DNA of 41,445 nucleotides from a virus. How positions within the stretch are numbered: the stretch's first letter is position 1; each line of letters starts with the position of its first letter. The notes beneath the pieces were generated by a model. That model ran no database searches. It was not told the DNA's origin and saw only the letters and a program-made list of their open reading frames with translations. The stretch lies in the IMG/VR virus record IMGVR_UViG_3300005293_000010, positions 1,478 to 42,922 of that record; one strand, given 5' to 3'. Shown here piece after piece: positions 1 through 7,161 of this stretch. The translations under genes and the position numbers were made by a program.

Positions 1-151
1 CGAAGTCGTTGCTGCCGTCCATCGGTTGAAAGGTGTGCAGGCACTCGCGGCAATTGATGGCGCGCGCTATGTTTATGAGGACGATCCCAAGGCGCTTGAG
101 GTCTTGGATTATGTGAAAGCCGTTATCGACAATCCGAAGGAGTCAGCATGA
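1..151 (+). CDS. Hypothetical protein, 3' fragment
   Basis: An open frame enters the window at base 2 and ends at the TGA at 149-151, giving about 49 residues ending in the sequence DNPKESA. Its stop overlaps the next start as ATGA (148-151), the coupling style used throughout this genome, so I treat it as the C-terminal part of a real gene. I recognise no domain. If the window ends are adjacent, the gene could instead start at the TTG at 26-28 and be only 41 residues long. Confidence 0.5.
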   Translation, partial: EVVAAVHRLKGVQALAAIDGARYVYEDDPKALEVLDYVKAVIDNPKESA

Positions 152-1686
152 AATCCCCCGCACCAGCGGTTCAGGTAGAGCAGAGCGATGCGCCGATCCT
201 GACTTGGCAAGAGCGTGCCATCAAGTACGGCGGCAACATGAACATGACCTACGAATCGCGGTTGATTTTCATGAAGGACGAAATAGCCGACCTTCGCGCT
301 GCCCTTGCTGCGCAGCTTCCCCGCATCCGGCATCTAGAGCATGAGCGAGACCATGCCCGCGCTGCCATTGCTGGCCGTGCGCCGGTATCTGGTGCGCTGC
401 TCCCGGCTCTAGCCGAGGATGACGAAGTAGTGTTCCCCAACGACGCCGGTCTAGCTGTTATCCATGCCGAACGGTACTGGAACCTTCGCGGCTGCGAGGA
501 CGTTTGCGCCGCTCTTGGAGCAAAGCCGGTATCTGATGCGCCAGAATTGCAGCAGGCCCAACTCGAAGCGGCGCGTAACGAGGCATATCCAGTTCCCGAC
601 AGCTCGCACGCCTCGGTGATGCAGCGCGCAGTAGAAAATCGCACCGCATTCAGCAGGGGCTTCAAAGCCAGGCATACCGCTGCCGGGGTTGCGTCATCTA
701 GTACGCCCTGCGACCTGACCAAGCACGTTCCAGTGACGTATTCGAACAGCGCACAGATCGTCGGCGCGATGTCGCCAGGCGATGTCGAGGAACTGGCGGA
801 ATGGCGGCGCCTGAAAGACCCTGCGGTGCTGCATGCGAGTCTGCTGCGTGGCCTTCCGGCTAAGTTGCCTGACTACGTCTTCCGGCATATTGCTGGTGGC
901 GAGGTTGCGGCATCTGGTACGGCAAAATTGCAGCCTGCCGACAACAGCGAAGTGCCGTATCTGATCGTGTTCGAAGACCATGACCGCGAGAACGAACTCG
1001 TTATTGGAGACTGGCGCGCAGCGATCCGATTCAAGCAGATTTCGGCATCGTGGAATGCGCACCTGTTCGGCAAGATCGCCAGCAATAGCCGCGACGACAA
1101 AGTGCCGTGCTATACCGCTGCCGGGGTTGCGGTATCGGTAGCAGAGCAGGCGGAGCCGGTAGAGTACCAGTACCGTACACGCGCAGACTGGCACAAAGGA
1201 TGGCCGGAGTGGGATAGATGCACCAAGGAGCAGGCTGCCGACTACATTGCCACGCCATTGCTGCACGACTGGCATTACGAGGTGCGTGCGCTGGTTGTAG
1301 CCGCTGCCGGTACGCCAGCCATCCTGCCTCAAAAAACGGATACAGAACTGTTGGATGCCGTGCAGTCGGTAATTTCCGAGTTCAATTATATGGATGCTCG
1401 ATGGCTTGACGACGCTCGGCAATTCGGTGTGCGCACGGCTATTGCTAAAGCCTTGACGGCGCATTCTGTAATAACATGGCCGGACGGATTTGCGCCGACC
1501 ATCCTGCCTCAAGGTGGCGCCACACCGACCAAGGATCAACTGAACGAGGCGATCAGCGAGTACGTGCGCGCAGCCGAAGACACGATGGCCGCGCAGCCGA
1601 CGAATGATGCGGGCAAGCGCTGGAAAGAGGCGCGTGCAGCACTCGACACTGTCATTGATGCACTGTTTCCGGGAGAGAAACCATGA
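148..1686 (+). CDS. Large modular accessory protein (Ea22-like style)
   Basis: This 512-residue protein is made of short blocks joined by Ala/Gly/Pro-rich linkers such as TAAGVA (two copies, near residues 177 and 323) and AILPQ/TILPQ. A charged helical N-terminal part is followed by a segment with the Trp-rich pattern YRTRADWHKGWPEW near residue 345. No catalytic motif is visible. It looks like the mosaic Ead/Ea22-type proteins of phage accessory operons, whose roles are mostly unknown. The start is fixed by ATGA overlap with the upstream gene, and its own stop overlaps the next start at 1683. The linkers are also repeated at DNA level, which suggests module exchange by recombination. Confidence 0.7.
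   Translation: MKSPAPAVQVEQSDAPILTWQERAIKYGGNMNMTYESRLIFMKDEIADLRAALAAQLPRIRHLEHERDHARAAIAGRAPVSGALLPALAEDDEVVFPNDAGLAVIHAERYWNLRGCEDVCAALGAKPVSDAPELQQAQLEAARNEAYPVPDSSHASVMQRAVENRTAFSRGFKARHTAAGVASSSTPCDLTKHVPVTYSNSAQIVGAMSPGDVEELAEWRRLKDPAVLHASLLRGLPAKLPDYVFRHIAGGEVAASGTAKLQPADNSEVPYLIVFEDHDRENELVIGDWRAAIRFKQISASWNAHLFGKIASNSRDDKVPCYTAAGVAVSVAEQAEPVEYQYRTRADWHKGWPEWDRCTKEQAADYIATPLLHDWHYEVRALVVAAAGTPAILPQKTDTELLDAVQSVISEFNYMDARWLDDARQFGVRTAIAKALTAHSVITWPDGFAPTILPQGGATPTKDQLNEAISEYVRAAEDTMAAQPTNDAGKRWKEARAALDTVIDALFPGEKP
674..1131. repeat. Two exact 20-bp in-frame linker repeats
   Basis: The sequence ataccgctgccggggttgcg occurs at 674-693 and again at 1112-1131, in the same reading phase of the large modular protein, where it encodes TAAGVA. 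A second pair, ccatcctgcctcaa, lies at 1319-1332 and 1499-1512, also in one phase. Exact DNA repeats at linker positions are what linker-mediated module shuffling would leave behind. Confidence 0.75.
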
Positions 1687-2066
1687 GCGCTGACCTGAAA
1701 GACCGTGAGCTGGAATTGGCCGCAGAAGCCTTGCGCGTGAACGCCGGCCGCAAGCCGAAGTTTGGCGACTTGATGCGCAACCCGTGGGCGAGCGAAGGCA
1801 ACCCAAAGCGCGACGGCTATTTCGTCAGATCGCGGCGCGGGTCGGGCCGCTTTAATCCGGGCCTCTGGTACGAATTCACCGACCGCAACGGGGAGTTTTG
1901 GGAAACGAGCGGCCAATACGCCGTGTTTGTTGCCGCTGTCGACCATGAGGCGCCCGAGCCATGCAAATACCCGGCGTGCGATTGTGGTCCGGACCACGCT
2001 TGCGGGCTGGCTGGGCCTACCCTCAGCCACCATGATCGGCGCGCCACTGGAAAGGATTCGGCATGA
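1683..2066 (+). CDS. Hypothetical protein, 127 aa
   Basis: The N-terminal half is charged. The middle is aromatic and basic (GYFVRSRRGSGRF, then YEFTDRNGEFW). A Cys cluster CKYPACDCGP lies near residues 94-103 and could bind a metal, though this is a weak inference. I do not recognise a family. It is coupled on both sides by ATGA overlaps (1683-1686 and 2063-2066), so it belongs to the same accessory transcript. Confidence 0.65.
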   Translation: MSADLKDRELELAAEALRVNAGRKPKFGDLMRNPWASEGNPKRDGYFVRSRRGSGRFNPGLWYEFTDRNGEFWETSGQYAVFVAAVDHEAPEPCKYPACDCGPDHACGLAGPTLSHHDRRATGKDSA

Positions 2067-2218
2067 AGCCATCGCCGTTAGTTTGGGTAATCGCCGCTCT
2101 AATGTTCGGCGCCGGGGTCCTCGGCATCTTGGCGGTACTTCAAGACCGCGATTATTACCGAGTGCGTCGTTGCACGCCAATACCACAATCGGAGATTCAT
2201 AATGCCCCTCACCTCTGA
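2063..2218 (+). CDS. Small single-pass membrane protein, 51 aa
   Basis: The ATG at 2063 overlaps the preceding stop as ATGA. The product has one clear hydrophobic segment (about residues 5-27, VWVIAALMFGAGVLGILAVL) followed by a charged, Arg-rich tail. It overlaps the next gene by 17 bases. It is too short for many gene finders. The function is unknown; it is one of several membrane microproteins in this genome. Confidence 0.6.
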   Translation: MKPSPLVWVIAALMFGAGVLGILAVLQDRDYYRVRRCTPIPQSEIHNAPHL

Positions 2219-2639
2219 ACAGGAAGCGCTGCGACAAACGGCGCAGGACTATCTCGCCCAAATGGAATCGACGCGCACATTGCCCGAGCGATTTCACGAT
2301 CAGGCGCAATTTTTTGCCGAAGTCACTCCTTCCGCTATCCTCGCCCTTCTCGCCCAAGTGGAGGCAGCAACCGCGCCGAGCGAGGCGAAACTTTTTCTAG
2401 CAGCCAAACAGGTTATCGCAAACTACGACTTCGCACAGGTTGAGGGGATATGCGATGAGGAACATTGGGCAGCATTCGATGGCGTGCAACCTTTGCGAGA
2501 CGCCATCGCGGCCGAAGTTCATGACCGGCAAAATATGACGCATGCGGAAATGAAGGCTATTGCCGAGCCGTGGACCGAAGCCATGCGCGAGACGTTCCGC
2601 CGCAACATGAAAGGAATCGCCGATGTCCAAGGGAAGTAA
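2202..2639 (+). CDS. Hypothetical protein, 145 aa
   Basis: This is an acidic, mostly helical protein. A GGAG sequence lies 8-9 bases before the ATG. The stretch TPSAILALLAQVEA near residue 42 resembles the segment common in Ea22-like phage proteins. No catalytic motif is seen. It follows the small membrane protein and sits in the accessory operon. Confidence 0.65.
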   Translation: MPLTSEQEALRQTAQDYLAQMESTRTLPERFHDQAQFFAEVTPSAILALLAQVEAATAPSEAKLFLAAKQVIANYDFAQVEGICDEEHWAAFDGVQPLRDAIAAEVHDRQNMTHAEMKAIAEPWTEAMRETFRRNMKGIADVQGK

Positions 2640-2817
2640 CAGCCGCCCGCTCAGCGTGCCATACGACCGCTTCAGCAGCCAGTTTGAAGCGATCTTCGGC
2701 AAAGTCCGCGCAATACCTGCGCCATACAAAAAGGAGATTTGCCATGCAACCGATGCAGATAAGGCTACTGGAAACACGCAGGCTGTACCGTCCGTGGGTG
2801 CTGTGGATCAGGAATGA
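2623..2817 (+). CDS. Hypothetical small protein, 64 aa
   Basis: The ATG at 2623 has an AAAGGA ribosome site 7 bases upstream and overlaps the preceding gene by 17 bases. The second half lies over the start of the 2744 gene in another frame, and it looks less protein-like there. I do not recognise it. Only one of these two overlapping frames may be expressed. Confidence 0.4.
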   Translation: MSKGSNSRPLSVPYDRFSSQFEAIFGKVRAIPAPYKKEICHATDADKATGNTQAVPSVGAVDQE

Positions 2818-2869
2818 GCGCCGCAGCGGGTTCGACCGCAGGCAGCGCCGCGAAGGAATGAAGCTCTAG
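2744..2869 (+). CDS. Very basic 41-aa protein
   Basis: It starts at 2744 behind a good AAGGAG site at 7-base spacing. The product is strongly basic, with the pattern RRSGFDRRQRREG near its end, a motif I associate with small phage proteins of unknown role. Nucleic-acid binding is possible from charge alone. It ends in CTAG, and that same palindrome holds the stop of the convergent gene on the minus strand. Confidence 0.55.
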   Translation: MQPMQIRLLETRRLYRPWVLWIRNERRSGFDRRQRREGMKL

Positions 2870-3063
2870 GCTTCGGGCGCGGCCAGTTCGGCGCACTCTT
2901 TCTGAAACTCCGAAGCGCATTCACCGCAGCAATATAGGGCAGGCTTCGGCAGACTCCACGCGCAATAGTGGCATTCACCCTTGGCGATGATCGGCGCATT
3001 GGCAAGGATGGATGCTTTGCGTGCAGCGGCGATATCGGAATAAGCGCGTGGTTTGAAGTTCAT
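2866..3063 (-). CDS. Small Cys-rich, probably zinc-binding protein, 65 aa
   Basis: Two Cys pairs (CHYC near residue 32 and CCGEC near residue 45) form a plausible zinc knuckle. The N-terminus is basic. The start overlaps the Rz stop as ATGA (3060-3063), so it is the last gene of the lysis/late transcript. Its stop shares the CTAG palindrome with the convergent plus-strand gene. I know of no defined role for such proteins behind Rz. Confidence 0.65.
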   Translation of the reverse strand: MNFKPRAYSDIAAARKASILANAPIIAKGECHYCAWSLPKPALYCCGECASEFQKECAELAAPEA

Positions 3064-3554
3064 GGGGCGAGTCCGTTATCATGGATAAACTTCTGAGCCG
3101 ACCGGCCGGACGCCAGCGAGTTGGCGACTTCCAGCTCTAGCGCTTTAAAATCTCGTTCAGCCGCGTCACGAACTCCTGCGGCGACATGATCGGGGCCATC
3201 GCTTCCGCTGGCGCTTGCGGCTTGGGCGGTGGCGGTAAATCGACTGGGACATAGAGCTTTTCCGATGCGCAGGCCGTCAGCAGCAATAGCGGCAACAACA
3301 GGGGCGAGGTCTTCATTCTTGGCTTTCTTGATGGCGAGGTTGAATCCGGCCTGTTCGGCGGCGGTCTTGGCGTTGTCAGCGAGGCGATTATCGACAGCAG
3401 CAGCTTTAGCGACGACGATAGCGGTCTTGGAAGCCTCCCAATCGCGCTGTACGCCATTCGCGCCCTGATGGTGGCCGATTACGTACATCGACAATGCAAG
3501 CGCCGCCACGAGGCCGATACGGTACGCCAGCGGGATCAGCGACAGGCCGATCAT
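3060..3554 (-). CDS. Rz: i-spanin, Rz-like inner-membrane subunit
   Basis: One N-terminal membrane segment (about residues 12-28 of the 164-residue form) is followed by a long charged, Ala-rich periplasmic helix. This is the Rz architecture; with Rz1 it fuses inner and outer membranes at the last step of lysis. I prefer the ATG at 3554, which forms an ATGA overlap with the upstream small gene, over the in-frame GTG at 3563. A proline-rich lipoprotein is nested in another frame, as expected for Rz/Rz1. It lies downstream of holin and endolysin. Confidence 0.8.
   Translation of the reverse strand: MIGLSLIPLAYRIGLVAALALSMYVIGHHQGANGVQRDWEASKTAIVVAKAAAVDNRLADNAKTAAEQAGFNLAIKKAKNEDLAPVVAAIAADGLRIGKALCPSRFTATAQAASASGSDGPDHVAAGVRDAAERDFKALELEVANSLASGRSAQKFIHDNGLAP
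3137..3316 (-). CDS. Rz1: o-spanin, Rz1-like lipoprotein nested in Rz
   Basis: This 59-residue protein has a signal peptide rich in Leu and Pro and a lipobox LTAC, with the lipidated Cys at residue 16. A proline-rich stretch PPPPKPQAP follows, then a short amphipathic tail ending NEILKR. It lies wholly inside Rz in another frame, the classic nested spanin arrangement. A longer open frame extends upstream, but MKTS is the natural start because it begins the signal peptide. Confidence 0.85.
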   Translation of the reverse strand: MKTSPLLLPLLLLTACASEKLYVPVDLPPPPKPQAPAEAMAPIMSPQEFVTRLNEILKR

Positions 3555-3670
3555 CGACGCCACCCACGCCGGAGGTCAGGCAGTAGGGCAATCACCGTGA
3601 AGATGACGACGACCAGCATAGCGCCAGCACCGCAGGCGCAGCCGAGCAGATACCAGTGGGTCGCGGTCAT
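3551..3670 (-). CDS. Small membrane protein, 39 aa
   Basis: Its ATG (3670-3668) overlaps the upstream stop, and its TGA (3553-3551) overlaps the Rz start, both as ATGA. One hydrophobic segment (about residues 6-30, with the core GAMLVVVIFTVIALL) is followed by an Arg-rich end (DLRRGWRR). It sits between holin and spanins, so a lysis accessory role is possible but unproven. Confidence 0.6.
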   Translation of the reverse strand: MTATHWYLLGCACGAGAMLVVVIFTVIALLPDLRRGWRR

Positions 3671-3900
3671 CACAATGCCCCCATCAATTTAAGCCGTGCT
3701 GTTTCGATTTCCCATAGCACATCGCCGCCATCGCTCTTGCTCGACGCGAAATAGAACTCGCCGTCAGCGGTGCGCCCGATGACGATGGCGATGTTTAGTT
3801 GAGCATCTAGTGCAGCCTGCACAACGCGCTGTGCGTCCAAGTCGAGGCAGGTTATGACAGGCAGGACAGTAACAGGCGCAAGTTTCAGGTGATCGCTCAT
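3670..3900 (-). CDS. Hypothetical protein, 76 aa, in lysis cassette
   Basis: The start at 3900 overlaps the holin stop as ATGA. A much longer open frame upstream (to 4167) overlaps the holin and endolysin and is not needed. The protein has hydrophobic strands and the pattern GRTADGEFYFASS, with no signal peptide. It looks like a small cytoplasmic alpha/beta protein. Function unknown. Confidence 0.6.
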   Translation of the reverse strand: MSDHLKLAPVTVLPVITCLDLDAQRVVQAALDAQLNIAIVIGRTADGEFYFASSKSDGGDVLWEIETARLKLMGAL

Positions 3901-4115
3901 GCCTTGCTCGCCAGTGAGGTATGAGTTTTGAAGCGAAGCCCGATGTTCGCCACCACGACGAACAGGCCCACCCATTTGTAAATCCCCGGCGCGAGGTACT
4001 GGCCGAGGTCGGGCAGCGCATCCTTTGCCATTTCCACCAGAGGGAATGCGGCCAGCATCAGGCCGTTGAGCCAGATGACGGTAGAGCGCATCGCGCCACG
4101 AAGTTTGTCCATCAT
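3897..4115 (-). CDS. Putative holin
   Basis: This 72-residue protein has two hydrophobic segments (about residues 12-28 and 45-60) separated by an acidic loop, with a basic C-terminus. It directly follows the endolysin with ATGA overlap. Size, topology and position match small phage holins that form the inner-membrane lesion releasing the endolysin. The second segment (YKWVGLFVVVANIGLRF) resembles the DUF7940-type holins. The family call is by resemblance only. Confidence 0.65.
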   Translation of the reverse strand: MMDKLRGAMRSTVIWLNGLMLAAFPLVEMAKDALPDLGQYLAPGIYKWVGLFVVVANIGLRFKTHTSLASKA

Positions 4116-4630
4116 GCCAATACCTCCTTCGCCACTTCGTACAGCGCCAGCCGGTCGGCCAGCCCATTAAGGCCGCCGTTTATCCGGCGCGTGATCTTCT
4201 CCATGTCATCTTCGTCGGCCAGCCACGACAGATGCTTGAGTGCCCAAAACCAACCCGCCGAGCGGCAAGCGTTCATCGGCAGTTCCAGCAACTCAGGATG
4301 ATCGATCAGGTCGAGGCCGAGCGCTTTCCCGCACGCCGCATAGTTGGCCCTGCCGGTGATCTGGAGCAGGCCGCGCCCCTTGAACTTGATGCCATCCCCC
4401 GGCCATGTGTTGCCAAGGTCTTTGCGGCCCTCGTAAGCGGCCCCACTGGCGATTTCCTGCACGTAGCGCAGTTGGCCCGACTCGTGGCCGATCTGCGCGA
4501 GAAATGCGGCCTGGCGCACTGGCGTGCTGATGTCGAATTCTGCCATCGTGGCGTTAATGCCATCGAGGAAAAGAGGCGCGCGGGGTTTAGCCCATGGCAT
4601 GATTTTGATTAACTGCGCGAGCGTAATCAT
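4112..4630 (-). CDS. Endolysin, glycoside hydrolase family 19
   Basis: This 172-residue single-domain enzyme cuts the glycan strands of peptidoglycan. The family 19 core is clear: HESG at residues 49-52 with Glu50 as the likely general acid, Glu59 as a possible partner, then FKGRGLLQITGRANY around residues 84-98 and the C-terminal GWFWALKHL and RINGGLNGL blocks. No signal peptide is seen, so it depends on the adjacent holin. It overlaps both neighbours by ATGA. Confidence 0.92.
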   Translation of the reverse strand: MITLAQLIKIMPWAKPRAPLFLDGINATMAEFDISTPVRQAAFLAQIGHESGQLRYVQEIASGAAYEGRKDLGNTWPGDGIKFKGRGLLQITGRANYAACGKALGLDLIDHPELLELPMNACRSAGWFWALKHLSWLADEDDMEKITRRINGGLNGLADRLALYEVAKEVLA

Positions 4631-4911
4631 TTACGAACACCCCGCTCCAGCGCATCGACGCGCAATTTCAGGTTGTCCGTGGTGCGGTCGAAGTTGAACA
4701 TCTTGTCGCGCATGTCCTCGACCTTCGTATCGCGGTCATCGAACCGCTTTTCCATCTTCGTCTGCGTCACGAAGATCAGGTCGAGCTTGTTGCTCTGTCC
4801 CGCCACCGTCCACAGCGTGGTGCATAGCGTGGCAAGAATGACCCCCGCCGTGGTCAACAGCCATGTAAGGGGAATTCGCATATCCACGATGCGCTGCGGC
4901 GGGTTTGACAT
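4627..4911 (-). CDS. Membrane-anchored coiled-coil protein at head of lysis cassette
   Basis: This 94-residue protein has one membrane segment (about residues 14-34) followed by a charged helical region with coiled-coil character (TKMEKRFDDRDTKVEDMRDKM onward). It is coupled to the endolysin by ATGA overlap and has an AGGA-type site upstream. Position suggests a lysis role (antiholin or second holin), but many phages carry such proteins without known function. Confidence 0.6.
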   Translation of the reverse strand: MSNPPQRIVDMRIPLTWLLTTAGVILATLCTTLWTVAGQSNKLDLIFVTQTKMEKRFDDRDTKVEDMRDKMFNFDRTTDNLKLRVDALERGVRK

Positions 4912-4983
4912 TGGGCAAGTCCTGTAAGAGTTGGTCGATTAATTCAGTGAGGCAATTTTACCTGACTTCTGTTCAGAATCTAA

Positions 4984-7161
4984 TCATTCGTCTTGCGGCT
5001 GATGTACGGATTGAAGATATTGCCCAACGTCCTGCGTGAATTGCGGATCGTTGGTGAGTCGCGCATTGGCGATCAGGCGCTGCGAATAGGCGAGCGCTTC
5101 CGCCTGCGTCCGGACTGGAGGAGCTTTTGCCAGCCAGTTGACGAACTTCGGATTCAGCAGCAGCCGTTGTGAAAGCTGGTTTGCGCCGACCAGACCGCCA
5201 GCCGCGACCGCTGCCGGTGCGATCAGGGGCGTGTAGAAGATGCCGCCGATTGCGCCCGCGCCGATGGTGCCGATGGTGCCGCGCGCCACCAGTGCAGGAG
5301 CGGTGCCGGATGGATTCGACCAGATTTTAGAGCTTTCACTGAGCATTTCGGCAGTCTTGGCGATCTTTCCGAGATTCCCACTCATGGTGTCGCCACCTGG
5401 AATGCGCTTGAACAGCGCCGCGCGTGCGCCGTCTTCCATCTTGCTGTAGTTGGTCAGGAAGGTGCGTGGCGACCACACATCGCCTGCGGCGTTCTGATTG
5501 CCCGGTGTTGCCGCGCCAAGGTCGTCAATCACGGTAGCGACTACCTTCTGCCGCGCATCGGGCGTCAGCGCGCCGCGCAGACGGTCATAGACGGTCGATC
5601 CGGACTTGAGCGAGGACGCGACGGCCTTGTATGCGCCTTCTGGCGTATCACGGTTCGCCAGCGAATCGAGGTCTTCCATACGGGTCATGCCGCGCTTGGT
5701 GTACGTGTTGGCGCGGTTGAATGCCTGCGACGCCTGCGGCCCGGTCGAGTTCGCAACGCCGCGCATATCCTCCGATAGGCCAGCGTAAAGCTGCTTCCAC
5801 TGCCCGCGCGGAACGTCCGATACCAGCGAATTGCTGTTCAGTTCTGCGCCGACTTCGGAGCGCAGTTGCTTGACTGCCTGATACGGCAGCATCGGCGTTT
5901 CTGGCGGCTTCCACGTTCCCTCGCCAGCGTTCGGGTAATAGGGATTGATCGAGCGCTTGACCGTCATGGCAGGGCGGGCAGGCATCACTAGCGGTGTACC
6001 CTCGCCACGCGGGATCACTTGTTCGGGCGACGCCGGGCGCGTGTCGGTCGTGGTGCGGCGTGGGCCGCTTGGCATCTCCAAGCCGGAATCAAGCCGGAAT
6101 GAATCGTTGATGCCGCTGATCCGGCCATTGATGAAGCGCTCGCCAAGGTTCGGTGCACCCTCGATGCCAGCGGTAAGCCGTTGCAAGGCGTCGGCGCTGC
6201 TGTTGACTGGCATGCGTGTATTCTTCGGGATCAGCTTGTCGAGCGCGTCATACAGGTTGCCTTGCGTCGATTTGAAGCGGTCAACGAAGTTGTTCTTGAT
6301 GCTGCCCTGAATCGCCTCGCCAGTCACTTGCGCGCCATATTCTGGTGACAGGGAATCGCGTAGCGCCGCTGTCTTGGCCTGCATTCCGGCCACGTTCTTG
6401 GCGCTCGCACGCTCGTACAGGCCAATCGACCCCGGCGTTTGCGACAGCATGTTTTCCAGCCCCTGCACCGTGCGATTGCCGGTGGCGAGGCCGACCGATG
6501 GATCGTCAATGCCGCCAGCCTTGAGGTCAGCCATGCGCTGCTGCATCGTGGCGCGGCCCTTGTCGCCACCGAATGCGGCGCGGGTTGCCCACGGAGCCGC
6601 AGCGCCGAGAACTTGCGGTGCCATGCCTGCCAGCCCCGCCCATTCAGGATTATCCTCACCGACAGCCCCGGCGATCATGCCGCTTACGCCGCCCTTCGCC
6701 ATGTTCGCTGCCTGCTGTGCGCCAGTCAGGCCACGAACAGGAAACACGGATGCACCGGCCACGCGCCCGCCAGTGTGGACAATGCGCGACGCCTTGTCGT
6801 CCGGATTCGGATTGTTGACCGCCGCGCCCACGCCAACATCGTTCAGCTTGCGCTCGATCCATTGCGAACTGCCGACGACTTTTGCGCGGTCTGTGAGGTC
6901 AGGGGCAAGGTCGTGCCGCCCAACTGCTGACGCTGCCGTGCCGACAGCAGCTTTGCCAAGGTCGATCACGTTGGCTACGGTATCGACCGGCAGGCCGAGC
7001 AGGTCGGCATAGAAGCCCTTGTTAACGCCAGTAACGCCCGCCTTGATGCGGTCGAACAGCCCCGGCTCCTGCTTCGGGAAAAGTTCAGCCGACAGGTCGC
7101 GCCCACCGGACTTCGACGCTTCGGTGCCGAACAGTTCGGCGGATAGGTCGCGTCCTGACAT
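4984..7161 (-). CDS. Large ejection / internal virion protein
   Basis: A 725-residue protein last in the virion gene block, in the position of P22 gp16-like ejection proteins, which leave the capsid with the DNA. The N-terminus carries the motif GRDLSAELF twice (residues 3-11 and 20-28). Gly/Ala-rich amphipathic segments and a hydrophobic stretch near residues 635-665 could insert in membrane. I chose the ATG at 7161, which has GGAGG at 6-base spacing and a TGATG junction with the upstream stop. The GTG one codon earlier is too close to the ribosome site. Confidence 0.7.
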   Translation of the reverse strand: MSGRDLSAELFGTEASKSGGRDLSAELFPKQEPGLFDRIKAGVTGVNKGFYADLLGLPVDTVANVIDLGKAAVGTAASAVGRHDLAPDLTDRAKVVGSSQWIERKLNDVGVGAAVNNPNPDDKASRIVHTGGRVAGASVFPVRGLTGAQQAANMAKGGVSGMIAGAVGEDNPEWAGLAGMAPQVLGAAAPWATRAAFGGDKGRATMQQRMADLKAGGIDDPSVGLATGNRTVQGLENMLSQTPGSIGLYERASAKNVAGMQAKTAALRDSLSPEYGAQVTGEAIQGSIKNNFVDRFKSTQGNLYDALDKLIPKNTRMPVNSSADALQRLTAGIEGAPNLGERFINGRISGINDSFRLDSGLEMPSGPRRTTTDTRPASPEQVIPRGEGTPLVMPARPAMTVKRSINPYYPNAGEGTWKPPETPMLPYQAVKQLRSEVGAELNSNSLVSDVPRGQWKQLYAGLSEDMRGVANSTGPQASQAFNRANTYTKRGMTRMEDLDSLANRDTPEGAYKAVASSLKSGSTVYDRLRGALTPDARQKVVATVIDDLGAATPGNQNAAGDVWSPRTFLTNYSKMEDGARAALFKRIPGGDTMSGNLGKIAKTAEMLSESSKIWSNPSGTAPALVARGTIGTIGAGAIGGIFYTPLIAPAAVAAGGLVGANQLSQRLLLNPKFVNWLAKAPPVRTQAEALAYSQRLIANARLTNDPQFTQDVGQYLQSVHQPQDE

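Noticed and set aside
3670-4167. A 165-codon version of the small lysis-cassette protein
   Set aside because: The extra N-terminus lies over the holin and endolysin genes. The ATGA-coupled start at 3900 is sufficient.
4912-4983. A TTCTG/CAGAA inverted repeat and promoter in front of the lysis genes
   Set aside because: The arms are only five bases and no paired -35/-10 boxes could be placed convincingly.
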